DNA of 64,000 nt from assembly GCA_036725345.1 (NCBI GenBank), contig DAIMEJ010000009.1:62001-126000 (forward strand), written 5' to 3'. Below the pieces are notes generated by a model. It saw nothing but the letters and a program-made list of their open reading frames with translations, did no database searches and was not told where the DNA came from. A program made the position numbers and the translations under genes. Within the stretch, counting starts at the first letter, position 1. Every line of letters begins with the position of its first letter. Origin of the DNA: JAPLJU01 sp036725345. GTDB lineage: Bacteria; Desulfobacterota; Syntrophia; Syntrophales; UBA2192. Of this stretch, positions 24,776-33,087 are shown one piece after another.

Positions 24776-25870
24776 TCACCGGCCGGCCAGGCGGAATCGC
24801 CATATGAAAGCAGCGGCAAGCAGGGCGAGAAGGGGAAGCGGCCCCGTATAGAGGAGGATGAAGCAAAGGCCTAGGACCGGCAGAAGCGCCACGCGGGTCA
24901 GGGATTTCAAGACCTCGTGACGCTCGACGAGGCCTGCGAGGGAAGGCGCATATCGCTCGTAGACGGACAGGAAGAGATGGCCTATCGGGTTTGACTTCAT
25001 GTAACGATCGCGGAACTCCCGCAGAATGTCGAGATGAGGGTGCAGGGCCGACCCGTAGGCGGCTGTGGCGATGAAACAGCCGCCCCCGTCATCATCGGAA
25101 TCCCCACCGCCCGAGACGGTGATGTCCGTCGGCACGCCGACGGTCGTCGCCTGCAGGTACTGCGTGTAGGGGAAAAACATGTAGCGGTTATCGTCGCCAT
25201 CTCGTAAAAAGCCGACATTCAGTAAATCCGCAAGCGGGTGCTCGAAGCTCGAGAACTCCACCCCCTCCGCGAAAGCGTTATCTCCCGGCCAGTCTATCCC
25301 AAGCGTGGCCTCACAGTTGTAAGTCTGCGTGTAAGTCCTGCCGCCGGCGCCGCCCGAGTAATACCCGTTCGGAGTGATGTCATAACCGATCTCTTCAAAG
25401 AGGTACTCCACGAGGCCGACACAGGTGAACCCGTTTTCTTTGGGGCCCTTCTGGTGACGGAACTGTATGTCATAATCGGCTCCCACCTGCTCCCGGGCCA
25501 GGAGGATTAGCTGATCAACCTGCTCCTCGGGCCACGCATCAAAACCGATGGGCACCTTCGCCCCGAGATAGCGGCACCCGTCGTCGAGGTCGCTCTGGGG
25601 GATGAAATTCTCCGAGGCCGTCTCCTCCACCGTCGGCGTCACGGCGTGGATAATGCGGTTGTCGCCGATGTAGAGTCCCACGTGGCCGGATTTCATGTCC
25701 CGCAGGGCCAGGTCCAATACCGAGCAGGTAAGCTCGAGGACGTCGGTCCGCCCGTAGATCGTGTCGCCCTTGCTCGTGTGGTAGAGGATGGCTCCCCTTT
25801 GGAGGGCCGGGGCCTCGGCAGAGGCAAAAACGAAGGACAGGAGAATGAGGATGAAGACGGTCTTTTTCAT
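24776..25870 (-). CDS. Secreted YiiX/NlpC-P60-like cysteine peptidase with CFI-box C-terminus
   Basis: A 364-residue exported protein. A signal peptide (1-22) is followed by a permuted papain-like domain of the YiiX/NlpC-P60 type: a His segment SGHVGLYIGDNRIIHA (about 61-76) and a probable nucleophile Cys in NGFTCVGLVEYLFEEIG. Such enzymes cleave amide bonds, often in cell-wall peptides or lipids; the substrate here is unknown. After an acidic glycine-rich linker (GGGDSDDDGGG) comes the CFI-box C-terminal module, GCFIATAAYGS, then RDRYMKSNPIGHLF and a hydrophobic tail (about 330-357). Its ATG overlaps the stop of the HEAT-repeat gene (ATGA), so the two are coupled. Confidence 0.8.
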   Translation of the reverse strand: MKKTVFILILLSFVFASAEAPALQRGAILYHTSKGDTIYGRTDVLELTCSVLDLALRDMKSGHVGLYIGDNRIIHAVTPTVEETASENFIPQSDLDDGCRYLGAKVPIGFDAWPEEQVDQLILLAREQVGADYDIQFRHQKGPKENGFTCVGLVEYLFEEIGYDITPNGYYSGGAGGRTYTQTYNCEATLGIDWPGDNAFAEGVEFSSFEHPLADLLNVGFLRDGDDNRYMFFPYTQYLQATTVGVPTDITVSGGGDSDDDGGGCFIATAAYGSALHPHLDILREFRDRYMKSNPIGHLFLSVYERYAPSLAGLVERHEVLKSLTRVALLPVLGLCFILLYTGPLPLLALLAAAFIWRFRLAGR

Positions 25871-26622
25871 CGGCCGGCCCCCCCTGCAGCCTTTCGAACC
25901 ATCGGCGACGAGTCGCCGCCGGCGGCCCTGAGGGCCTCCCGCCCCTCCGGACTGATGGACGTGAATTTCGCGAGACAGAGGGCCGCGTTGTAACGAACCA
26001 GCGGATCCGTGTCGGACCTGAGCACTCGAACAAGGGCACCCTCCACGGAAGCACTCTCGTTTTGAGCAAGGGCCCGGACGATTTCCGCGCGGACCATGCG
26101 GTCCCCCTCCGCCTCGAGGCGGGAGAGGAGGAGATTCACGGCATCATCGTCCCCGATCATGCCCAGGGCCTGTGCGGCCTTGAAGCGGATCCGGTCGTCC
26201 CCGCCCGAGAGGGCCTCCGTGAGCAAGGGGAGGGACTCCACGGCCTTCATAGTCCCGAATGCGAGCAGGGTGGTGTAGCGCAGATTCTGCCCACTCTTCG
26301 GGCTTTTGTAGGTGGTTTCATAGGCGGAGAGGATCTCGGCGCGCGGCTCCCCGATACGCGCCAGGGCCATGACCGCGCCGGCCCTCACCTTCCGTTGCTC
26401 GGCGGGATTTTTCAGAATCTGAAGCAGCGGCCCCGAGGCATTCGGGTCGCCGGACCTCCCCAGGGCCATGACGGCCCGGGAGCGGTCTTCTACGCTCCGT
26501 GTGCGGTCCTGGGCCACGGCGAGATCGGAATCACCGCCCTGCCCGGCACCGGCAACCGGTGACAGGACGACAGGGATGAATAAAGCAATGAACAGAGAGA
26601 TGAATATCTTCCGAAAAATCAT
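25867..26622 (-). CDS. Exported HEAT-repeat protein
   Basis: A 251-residue protein with a signal peptide (1-26, ending AGAG) and about five HEAT-like alpha repeats (e.g. SRAVMALGRSGDPNASGPLL, RFKAAQALGMIGDDDAV, RYNAALCLAKF). HEAT repeats bind proteins; no catalytic motif is seen. It is the first gene of a two-gene unit with the CFI-box peptidase and could be its partner or scaffold (inference from coupling only). Confidence 0.8.
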   Translation of the reverse strand: MIFRKIFISLFIALFIPVVLSPVAGAGQGGDSDLAVAQDRTRSVEDRSRAVMALGRSGDPNASGPLLQILKNPAEQRKVRAGAVMALARIGEPRAEILSAYETTYKSPKSGQNLRYTTLLAFGTMKAVESLPLLTEALSGGDDRIRFKAAQALGMIGDDDAVNLLLSRLEAEGDRMVRAEIVRALAQNESASVEGALVRVLRSDTDPLVRYNAALCLAKFTSISPEGREALRAAGGDSSPMVRKAAGGAGR

Positions 26623-26693
26623 AAAGCCTCCTCCACGGGTGTTTGAAGAGCCCCGGCTCAGGGCGGGGTTGGAGCAGCAAAAAAGGTGTGAAT

Positions 26694-26722
26694 TTTATAT
26701 ACGAACAGCCTGCCCGATGCAA
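26694..26722 (-). promoter_or_regulatory. Probable promoter of the HEAT/CFI-peptidase unit
   Basis: On the minus strand TTGCAT (26722-26717), a 17-base spacer and TATAAA (26699-26694) lie about 72 bases upstream of the HEAT gene. The 325-base gap 26623-26947 otherwise holds only a short TGAAAC/GTTTCA stem (about 26746-26769) and the ptb promoter. Confidence 0.55.
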
Positions 26723-26865
26723 AGCCATATTTACGCCCCCGTTGATGAAACAGGCCCCTTCGCGTTTCAAAGTCTCCTGGAGACCCCGGGATAGGCCGGG
26801 CCGTAAATGAAGGCCTCCTTCTTGCGCCATACAGTAAAAAATTATCAAAGTCTGACCCGGGATCA

Positions 26866-26894
26866 TTGACGAAGCCCCCGGAAGCGTATAGGAT
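26866..26894 (+). promoter_or_regulatory. Probable promoter of ptb-ACT
   Basis: TTGACG (26866-26871), a 17-base spacer and TAGGAT (26889-26894), 53 bases before the chosen ptb start. A TATAGG overlapping the -10 at shorter spacing is also possible. Confidence 0.5.
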
Positions 26895-26947
26895 GCTCCA
26901 TCGACAGGGGCGTGTTTATCCGGGCCGCTCGAGCATGGACAGGACAG

Positions 26948-27871
26948 ATGATCAGGGACTTCAGAACGCTCATGGAAGAGGCCGCTTCCCGCGGACCGAG
27001 GAAGGTCGCCGTCATTCTGCCCCACGAGACGGCGTCGGTCGAGGCGATCAATGAAGCGCAGGCCGAGGGTCTGGCCGAGGGTATCCTGATCGGGCAGTCG
27101 AGCCTCGTGGAGTCCCTGCTGAGGCAATTGAATATTCCCCTCAATCGTTTCGAGATACACAATGAAAAAGACGCCGATCGGGCTGCGGAATACGGCGTCC
27201 GACTGGCCGCCTTGGGTGGGGCTGACATTCTCCTGAAGGGAAGCATTTCGACCAACAAGCTTCTGGGGGCGGCCTTGCGCGGCCCGCAAAACCTCAGGAC
27301 GGGGAACCTCCTGAGCGACGTTTTCATCTTCGAGGACAGCCGGGAGGGCAGACGGGCCATCACGCTGGCCTCCGACGGCGGTGTCAACGTCGCGCCGGGC
27401 CTGAAGGAGAAGATCGGCATCATAAAAAACGCCGTGGCGGTCGCTCACGCCCTGGGGATCGGGGTCCCGAAGGTGGCCATCCTTTCGGGCGTGGAAAAGG
27501 TTCAACCGGAAGTGCAGTCTACGGTGGATGCTCTTGCCCTGGCCAAAATATGCTCCTACGGGGAGATTCCCGACTGCATTGTGGACGGTCCTTTCGCGCT
27601 GGACAACGCCATTTCCCTGGAGGCCGCGCAGATCAAAAAAGTGGAATCGCCGGTGGCCGGCTCCGCCGACATCCTCATCCTGCCGGACCTCGAAGCGGGC
27701 AACATCTTCGGAAAGGCGCTGGTCTACTACGGGGGGAAAGACCTCGCCCACGTCATCGTCGGCGCGAAAGTCCCCATCCTGATCAGCTCACGCTCCGATC
27801 CGCCCGCGGCGAGACTGGCCTCCATCGCCCTGGGTGTTCTGCTTTCATCGTCGGGGAGAGAGGCGGTATGA
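26948..27871 (+). CDS. ptb: Phosphate acetyl/butyryltransferase family protein
   Basis: A 307-residue enzyme of the phosphotransacylase family, closer in length and sequence style to phosphate butyryltransferase (acyl-CoA + phosphate to acyl phosphate + CoA). Visible landmarks include LLKGSISTNKLLGAAL, NLLSDVFIFED, SDGGVNVAPGLKEKIGIIKNAV and NIFGKALVYYGG. The start is set at MIRDFRTLMEEA, preceded by GGACAGG; a further 12 codons upstream are possible. No acyl kinase gene lies next to it. The exact acyl group cannot be read from sequence. Confidence 0.8.
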   Translation: MIRDFRTLMEEAASRGPRKVAVILPHETASVEAINEAQAEGLAEGILIGQSSLVESLLRQLNIPLNRFEIHNEKDADRAAEYGVRLAALGGADILLKGSISTNKLLGAALRGPQNLRTGNLLSDVFIFEDSREGRRAITLASDGGVNVAPGLKEKIGIIKNAVAVAHALGIGVPKVAILSGVEKVQPEVQSTVDALALAKICSYGEIPDCIVDGPFALDNAISLEAAQIKKVESPVAGSADILILPDLEAGNIFGKALVYYGGKDLAHVIVGAKVPILISSRSDPPAARLASIALGVLLSSSGREAV

Positions 27872-27896
27872 CGCAGTTACAAGGGGAGAACGGCTT

Positions 27897-28328
27897 ATGA
27901 AGATCACGCAAGTGTCGGTCTTTCTGGACAACCGCCCGGGGGTGCTCGCGGAACTGACGGAGTATCTCGGCGCGAAGGGCGTCAACATCCGCGCGCTGAG
28001 CGTTGCCGAGTCGAGGGATTTCGGCGTCATCCGGATGATCGTCCCCGACCCGTCCCGCGTTGCGGAACTGCTGGGGAAGAAGGGGTACAACATCCGGAAA
28101 GTGGAGGTGCTCGCCGTGCGGGTGACCGACGAACCCGGGGGGCTCGGAAAGGCACTGCGAGTGCTCGCCGATGAGGTCCTGAACGTGGATTACCTCTACA
28201 CGTTCCTGGACAAGCTGGGAGGCGAGGCCGTCGTGATCCTGCGGGTCGACAATCTCGACTTTGCGAAGGCCGTTCTGAAAAACAAAGGCTTCAGTCTGCT
28301 GTCCCAGGATGATTTTCAGCGGCTCTGA
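27897..28328 (+). CDS. Tandem ACT-domain protein
   Basis: A 143-residue protein made of two ACT folds: about 1-70 (KITQVSVFLDNRPGVLAELTEYL) and 71-143 (VLAVRVTDEPGGLGKALRVLADE). ACT domains bind amino acids or other small ligands and regulate partner enzymes. The start MKITQVSV has a good AGGGGAG site; the frame extends upstream into ptb without support. It lies 25 bases after ptb, and a role in sensing the phosphotransacylase pathway is plausible but unproven. Confidence 0.85.
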   Translation: MKITQVSVFLDNRPGVLAELTEYLGAKGVNIRALSVAESRDFGVIRMIVPDPSRVAELLGKKGYNIRKVEVLAVRVTDEPGGLGKALRVLADEVLNVDYLYTFLDKLGGEAVVILRVDNLDFAKAVLKNKGFSLLSQDDFQRL

Positions 28329-28331
28329 ATG

Positions 28332-28369
28332 AAAGCCCCCTTGACCGCCTGCGCGACCAAGGGGGCTTT
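28332..28369 (+). terminator. Probable terminator of ptb-ACT
   Basis: Stem AAAGCCCCCTTG/CAAGGGGGCTTT (12 bp) with a 14-base loop, just after the ACT stop. The following T-run is short (TTTG), so efficiency is uncertain. Confidence 0.6.
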
Positions 28370-28376
28370 GAATATC

Positions 28377-28451
28377 TGGTGGTCCCAAAGGGAATCGAAC
28401 CCTTGTTTCCGGCGTGAGAGGCCAGCGTCCTAACCGCTAGACGATGGGACC
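28377..28451 (-). tRNA. tRNA-Glu (CTC)
   Basis: A 75-base cloverleaf, acceptor GGTCCCA/TGGGACC, encoded CCA, anticodon loop CTCTCAC giving CTC. It is adjacent to tRNA-Gln and downstream of gltX on the same strand. Confidence 0.95.
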
Positions 28452-28452
28452 T

Positions 28453-28526
28453 TGGCTGGGGGACTAGGATTCGAACCTAGGTAGCAGGATCCAGAGTCCT
28501 GAGTCCTACCGCTAGACGATCCCCCA
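28453..28526 (-). tRNA. tRNA-Gln (CTG)
   Basis: A 74-base cloverleaf, acceptor TGGGGGA/TCCCCCA, encoded CCA, anticodon loop CTCTGGA giving CTG. The first pair is U1-A72, the feature that GatCAB amidotransferase uses in tRNA-Gln of bacteria lacking GlnRS. Confidence 0.95.
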
Positions 28527-28591
28527 GCAGCGTCCGAATTGAGAAGGCGCGAATTTAGACAATTCGCCACTCAATGTCAACACGAAATTTC

Positions 28592-30037
28592 CTATTTCCC
28601 CCCCCGGCCGAGTACCTTCCGAATCCGCTCGAGAACCCTATCCTTCCCGAGGGTGATCATGACCTGATCGATCCCGGGGCTTACCGCCTTCCCGGTGAGA
28701 GCCACGCGCAGAGGCTGGACAACGGCCTTGAGTTTCACGCCCCGTTCCTCGGCGATGGTCCGCAGGAGACTCTCGATCCCTTCCTTCGTGAAGCTCTCGA
28801 GGGCCGGAAGTCTCTGTGACAGGACTTCGAGGTAACCCAGCCCTTCCGGGTTCAGATATTCGTTGCGCAGCTTATCGTCGCAGATGACATCGTCAGAGAA
28901 GTAGAAGGCGGCGGACTCGGCCATCTCGACCAGGGTCTTCGAGCGTGACTGGAGATCTGAAACGACGCTCCTGACAAAATCAGCCTTCGGCTCGCGGATC
29001 CCCATGTTCGCCAGGAAGGGGGCCACCTCCCGGGCGAGTCGGTCTGAGTCGCTCTGCCGGATGTAGTGCTGGTTGAGCCACAGGAGCTTTTCCGGGTTGA
29101 AGACGGCGGCCGCCTTCCCGACCGAATCCAGCGAAAAACGCTCGATGAGCTCCTGCACCGTGAAGATCTCCTGATCCCCGTAGGACCAGCCGAGTCTCAC
29201 CAGGTAGTTCACGAGCGCCTCGGGCAGATATCCCATATCCTTGTAGGCCATGACGGAGGTAGCCCCGTGCCTCTTGCTGAGCCTCGTCTTGTCGGAGCCG
29301 AGAATCATGGGCACATGGCCGAAGGCGGGGATCGGATAACCGAGGGCCTCGTAGATGAGGATCTGCCTCGGCGTGTTGTTCAGGTGGTCGTCGCCCCGGA
29401 TGACGTGGGTGATCTCCATGAGGGCGTCGTCCACGACGACGGCGAAATTGTAGGTCGGGTACCCGTCGCTTCGCTCGATCACAAGGTCGTCAAGCTCCTC
29501 GTTCGAGAACTGCACCGTCCCCTTGATGAGGTCCCTGACGATGGTCGCCCCGGCGTGGGGACAGCGGAAACGGACGACAGAGCCCGGCGATTTCTTGAGG
29601 TTCCGGTCCCGGCAGGTGCCATCGTACTTGGGCTTCTGACCCGTGGCGAGGGCCTTTTTGCGCTTTGCCTCCAGCAGGTCCTGGGGGCAGACGCAGTAAT
29701 AGGCCTTCCCCTCCCCGACGAGTTTTTCCACAGCCTCTTTGTGGAGGTTCACCCGCTGGGCCTGAAAATAGGGTCCTTCATCCCAGGTCAGCCCGAGCCA
29801 GGTCATCGCATCCAGAATGGCCCGTGTCGATTCCTCCGTCGAGCGAAGCTGATCCGTGTCTTCGATTCTCAGGATGAAGGCGCCGCCTTCGTGACGCGCA
29901 AAGAGCCAGTTGAAAAGCGCCGTTCTGGCCCCACCGATGTGGAGAAAACCGGTCGGCGATGGGGCAAAACGCGTCCGGATACCTGCTTTTTGAGAACTTT
30001 TCATGAAGAAAACCGCCGCTTTTTTGTTGCCTTTCAT
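28592..30037 (-). CDS. gltX: Glutamyl-tRNA synthetase
   Basis: GluRS (481 aa) charges tRNA-Glu and, in many bacteria, tRNA-Gln. The HIGH-type motif is FAPSPTGFLHIGGARTALFN, the KMSKS-type motif KTRLSKRHG, and a zinc-binding set (CVCPQ...GTCRDRN) lies between. The start at 30037 has a perfect GGAGGG site 7 bases upstream and adds 11 residues to the usual N-terminus; an internal ATG at 30004 (MKSSQKAGIRTRF) is the alternative. It is transcribed toward tRNA-Gln and tRNA-Glu. No GlnRS is seen in the window. Confidence 0.95.
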   Translation of the reverse strand: MKGNKKAAVFFMKSSQKAGIRTRFAPSPTGFLHIGGARTALFNWLFARHEGGAFILRIEDTDQLRSTEESTRAILDAMTWLGLTWDEGPYFQAQRVNLHKEAVEKLVGEGKAYYCVCPQDLLEAKRKKALATGQKPKYDGTCRDRNLKKSPGSVVRFRCPHAGATIVRDLIKGTVQFSNEELDDLVIERSDGYPTYNFAVVVDDALMEITHVIRGDDHLNNTPRQILIYEALGYPIPAFGHVPMILGSDKTRLSKRHGATSVMAYKDMGYLPEALVNYLVRLGWSYGDQEIFTVQELIERFSLDSVGKAAAVFNPEKLLWLNQHYIRQSDSDRLAREVAPFLANMGIREPKADFVRSVVSDLQSRSKTLVEMAESAAFYFSDDVICDDKLRNEYLNPEGLGYLEVLSQRLPALESFTKEGIESLLRTIAEERGVKLKAVVQPLRVALTGKAVSPGIDQVMITLGKDRVLERIRKVLGRGGK

Positions 30038-30260
30038 ACATACACCCTCCAGCCTTTGTCAAGCCGCATTTCCTCTCCGCAGGGGGCTCCTGATCTCCGC
30101 CACGGCGCCGGTCTGTCCCGCGGGCTTTGGCGGCTCTACATTGCGGAAAATGAAATAATTTCCTTGACAGAATGGCCGATTTATAATCTACAAGTGCAAT
30201 TTAGCCCCATATAAAAAAAGTTGCTCTTTTCAGGGGATATGTTTATTTTACTCATCACGC

Positions 30261-30815
30261 ATGACGACGATTAAAGTTTCCAATATCCCCGAAGAGGGGC
30301 TCAAGCTCCATTTCAGGCTGGATGGGGAAAAACTGAAGGATATCTTTAAGGTGGACCGGGGCATGGATTTCCGTGCCCACGCCCTAGACGTGACCTGCGA
30401 CGTGGTCAAGGTCCAGGAAACGGTCCGTCTGTATCTTCGTCTGGAGACGAAGATCGATTTTGACTGCGGGCGTTGCCTTGAATGCATCAGCCTGCCCGTG
30501 AGGGGCGATGCGGACTACACCCTGGTGCCTTTCACGGAGGAGACGGAGGTCGACGGGGAGTGGTCAGGCGAAGACGATGCCTTCGGGTTTTACAGGGAAG
30601 ACCTGATCGACCTGGAATCCCTCGTCTACGAGCAGGTTCTTCTCCAGATTCCCCTCAAGCCCCTTTGCAGTGAGAATTGCCGGGGGCTCTGTCCCCGCTG
30701 CGGAACGAACCTGAACGTGTCCTCATGCGGCTGCAGGGAAGACCGGCCTGACAGCCCCTTTGCCGCGTTGAAGAACATGAAAATCACGAAACAAGACCAG
30801 AGAAAGAAGGTTTAA
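30261..30815 (+). CDS. DUF177/YceD family protein
   Basis: A 184-residue YceD/DUF177 protein, the usual gene before rpmF. In plants and bacteria the family is linked to 23S rRNA accumulation. The conserved FDCGRCLECISLPV is followed by two C-terminal CxxC-like pairs (SENCRGLCPRCGTN and SSCGC), a probable zinc site. The ribosome site is weak. A TTGACA and a perfect TATAAT lie upstream at 30164 and 30182 but only 12 bases apart, so the promoter is unclear. rpmF follows after 4 bases. Confidence 0.9.
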   Translation: MTTIKVSNIPEEGLKLHFRLDGEKLKDIFKVDRGMDFRAHALDVTCDVVKVQETVRLYLRLETKIDFDCGRCLECISLPVRGDADYTLVPFTEETEVDGEWSGEDDAFGFYREDLIDLESLVYEQVLLQIPLKPLCSENCRGLCPRCGTNLNVSSCGCREDRPDSPFAALKNMKITKQDQRKKV

Positions 30816-30819
30816 TGTT

Positions 30820-31005
30820 ATGCCGAACCCAGTCAAGCGACATTCAAAATCAAGAAGGAACAAGAGGCGCTCCCATGATTTTCTGAAATCCCCGGCGACC
30901 TCCGTCTGTCCGCAGTGCAACGAACCCAAGTTGCCGCATCACGCCTGCCCGAGTTGCGGATCCTACAAAGGCAGGGAAGTGACCAGCGTTGAAAAAGAGT
31001 CTTAA
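30820..31005 (+). CDS. rpmF: 50S ribosomal protein L32
   Basis: L32 (61 aa), starting MPNPVKRHSKSRRNKRRSHD, with a zinc-type CPQCNEP...CPSCGSYKG pair. It lies between DUF177 and fabD. In many bacteria plsX and fabH follow rpmF; here fabD follows directly (27-base gap). Confidence 0.97.
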   Translation: MPNPVKRHSKSRRNKRRSHDFLKSPATSVCPQCNEPKLPHHACPSCGSYKGREVTSVEKES

Positions 31006-31032
31006 TCCTCAGTGACCGGCCAGGGGGAGCAC

Positions 31033-31974
31033 ATGCGCGCACTGGGCATTGTCTTTCCCGGACAGGGCGCACAGTACGTCGGTATGGGGCGGGACCTCTA
31101 CGAAGGCTTCGAGGTTGTCCGGACCACCTTTTCGGAAGCCCGGGAGATTCTGGGTTTCGATGTGGCAACCCTCTGTTTTGAAGGCCCCCAGGAGGAGCTG
31201 GACCTCACCATCAACACGCAGATGACGATCCTGGCCCTGAATGCGGCATGCTACAGGGTCTTTGAACATTCGACACCCTCCCGGCCCCGGGTCATGGCGG
31301 GGCACAGCCTGGGTGAATACAGCGCCCTTTGCGCCTCCGGCGCCTTGACCTTCGGCGACGTCCTGAAACTCGTACAGGCCCGAAGCCGGCATCAGCAGGA
31401 AGCCGTTCCCGTGGGTGTGGGTTCCATGGCAGCCATCATCGGTCTCGAGCGGTCGGCTGTGGAGAATATCTGCAGCGAGGTCTCCCTGAAGAACGGGGCG
31501 GTCACGGTGGCGAATTACAACGCGCCCGAACAGATCGTCGTCTCCGGCCTGGCCGCCGCCGTCGAGTCCGTCATGAGCCGGGCCAGGGAAAAGGGCGCCA
31601 AGAGGGCGATCCGGCTCCCCCTGAGTGTTCCCTTTCACTGCGGTTTACTGTTCGAAGCCGCGAGGCGGTTCGAAAAGGACCTGGAGGGCGTCGAGATCCG
31701 TCAGGGCGACATCCCCGTCCTTTCAAACGTCGATCCCGCGGTGGTTCACGGGCCGGACAACACAAGAGAACTCCTGACCCGTCACATCACGGCCCCCGTG
31801 AGATGGCAGGAAACGATCGAGAAGATGGCCCTCATGGGTATCGACACGATCGTGGAAATGGGCCCACGCAAAATTTTGTCGGCCCTTTCCAAGCGGATCG
31901 ACGGCCGGATCCGGATGCTCAACGTGGAGGACCGGGATTCGCTGAAGAAGACCCTGGAGTTTCTCAACCCATGA
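31033..31974 (+). CDS. fabD: Malonyl-CoA-ACP transacylase
   Basis: Transfers malonyl from CoA to acyl carrier protein (313 aa). FPGQGAQYVGMG, the nucleophile motif GHSLGEYSAL and the later catalytic His (VPFHCGLL) are visible. The ATG at 31033 is preceded by GGGGGAG; a GTG at 31012 in frame has no site. It overlaps fabG by ATGA. Confidence 0.96.
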   Translation: MRALGIVFPGQGAQYVGMGRDLYEGFEVVRTTFSEAREILGFDVATLCFEGPQEELDLTINTQMTILALNAACYRVFEHSTPSRPRVMAGHSLGEYSALCASGALTFGDVLKLVQARSRHQQEAVPVGVGSMAAIIGLERSAVENICSEVSLKNGAVTVANYNAPEQIVVSGLAAAVESVMSRAREKGAKRAIRLPLSVPFHCGLLFEAARRFEKDLEGVEIRQGDIPVLSNVDPAVVHGPDNTRELLTRHITAPVRWQETIEKMALMGIDTIVEMGPRKILSALSKRIDGRIRMLNVEDRDSLKKTLEFLNP

Positions 31975-32726
31975 AAAATCAACCGTCGCTCCAGGACAAA
32001 GTGGCCCTCGTCACGGGCGGGTCGAGGGGCATCGGCAGGGCGATCACTCTGAAGCTCGCCGGCCTGGGGGCTTACGTCATCGTCAATTACGTGAAAAACC
32101 TCGCGGCGGCCGAGGAGACGCTAGCCCTGGTCCGGACCGGGGGCGGCAACGGCGAGGTGCTGCAATTCGACGTCGCCGACACCGAAGGCACGAGAAAGGT
32201 GATCGCGGAGGTTATCGCCCGCAAAGGGAAAATCGACATCCTGGTCAACAACGCAGGCACGTCGGCCGACGGGCTCCTGGTCCGGATGAAAGACCGGGAC
32301 TGGGAATCGGTGATCCGCACGAACCTGACCGGGACCTACAACTGCTGCCGTGCCGTCGCGTATGCCATGATGAAGCGCCGGTGGGGACGGATCATCAACA
32401 TCACGTCCGTCGTCGCGGCGTCCGGAAACGCCGGGCAGGTCAACTACAGCGCATCGAAGGCGGGGATTATCGGGCTGACCAAATCACTGGCGCGGGAACT
32501 CGGACCCCGGAACATCTGCGTCAACGCCGTGGCCCCGGGGTTCATCCTGACCGATATGACCGAATCCCTGCCGGCAGAGGTCCGGGGGCAGATCAGGGAA
32601 CAAATCCCCCTCTCGAAGCCGGGCACGCCGGAAGACGTGGGCGCCCTCGTCGCCTTTCTGGCGACGGAGGAAGCCGCCTATATCACGGGCCAGGTCATCC
32701 ACGTCAACGGGGGGCTTTACATGTAA
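31971..32726 (+). CDS. fabG: 3-oxoacyl-ACP reductase
   Basis: NADPH-dependent short-chain reductase of fatty-acid elongation (251 aa). VTGGSRGIGRA (cofactor), NNAGTSADG, the catalytic Ser-Tyr-Lys (SVVAASG...YSASKAG) and the C-terminal YITGQVIHVNGG are present. The start is the ATGA overlap with fabD; the same frame is open far upstream inside fabD, but that part is not FabG-like. Confidence 0.97.
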   Translation: MKNQPSLQDKVALVTGGSRGIGRAITLKLAGLGAYVIVNYVKNLAAAEETLALVRTGGGNGEVLQFDVADTEGTRKVIAEVIARKGKIDILVNNAGTSADGLLVRMKDRDWESVIRTNLTGTYNCCRAVAYAMMKRRWGRIINITSVVAASGNAGQVNYSASKAGIIGLTKSLARELGPRNICVNAVAPGFILTDMTESLPAEVRGQIREQIPLSKPGTPEDVGALVAFLATEEAAYITGQVIHVNGGLYM

Positions 32727-32825
32727 GACACCGCCGATCCCGGAATCGCCGGGTGCGGTTGCCGAAGGGAAAGAGACCGCTAAATCGCGAAGGACATACC
32801 GATCTACAGAAGGAGGTTTGAGTTC

Positions 32826-33068
32826 ATGTCAATCGAAGACAAGGTCGTAGAAATTATCATGGAGCAGCTGGATGTCACGAAAGAAGAATGTGTCCCTGAG
32901 GCTTCATTCATTGATGATCTGGGCGCGGATTCGCTGGATATCGTCGAACTCATCATGGCCCTGGAGGAAAATTTCAGTATCGAGATTACCGACGACGAGT
33001 TGCGAAAGATCAGGACGATTCAGGATTCCATCAATTTCATCAAGAAAAAAAAGGGGATGCTGAGCTGA
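32826..33068 (+). CDS. acpP: Acyl carrier protein
   Basis: ACP (80 aa) carries growing acyl chains on a phosphopantetheine arm attached to the Ser of GADSLDIVEL (about residue 36). A strong AAGGAGG site precedes it. The gene lies between fabG and fabF. The C-terminal KKKKGM tail is a little longer and more basic than usual. Confidence 0.97.
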   Translation: MSIEDKVVEIIMEQLDVTKEECVPEASFIDDLGADSLDIVELIMALEENFSIEITDDELRKIRTIQDSINFIKKKKGMLS

Positions 33069-33087
33069 GAAAGAACGGGGAAAGCGA

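Noticed and set aside
26531..27751. A 406-codon minus-strand frame opposite ptb
   Set aside because: It is antisense to a clear phosphotransacylase and has shadow-like composition.
30164..30187. TTGACA and TATAAT as a promoter before DUF177
   Set aside because: Both hexamers are perfect but only 12 bases apart, too close for normal sigma-70 use as a pair; one may still be used alone.
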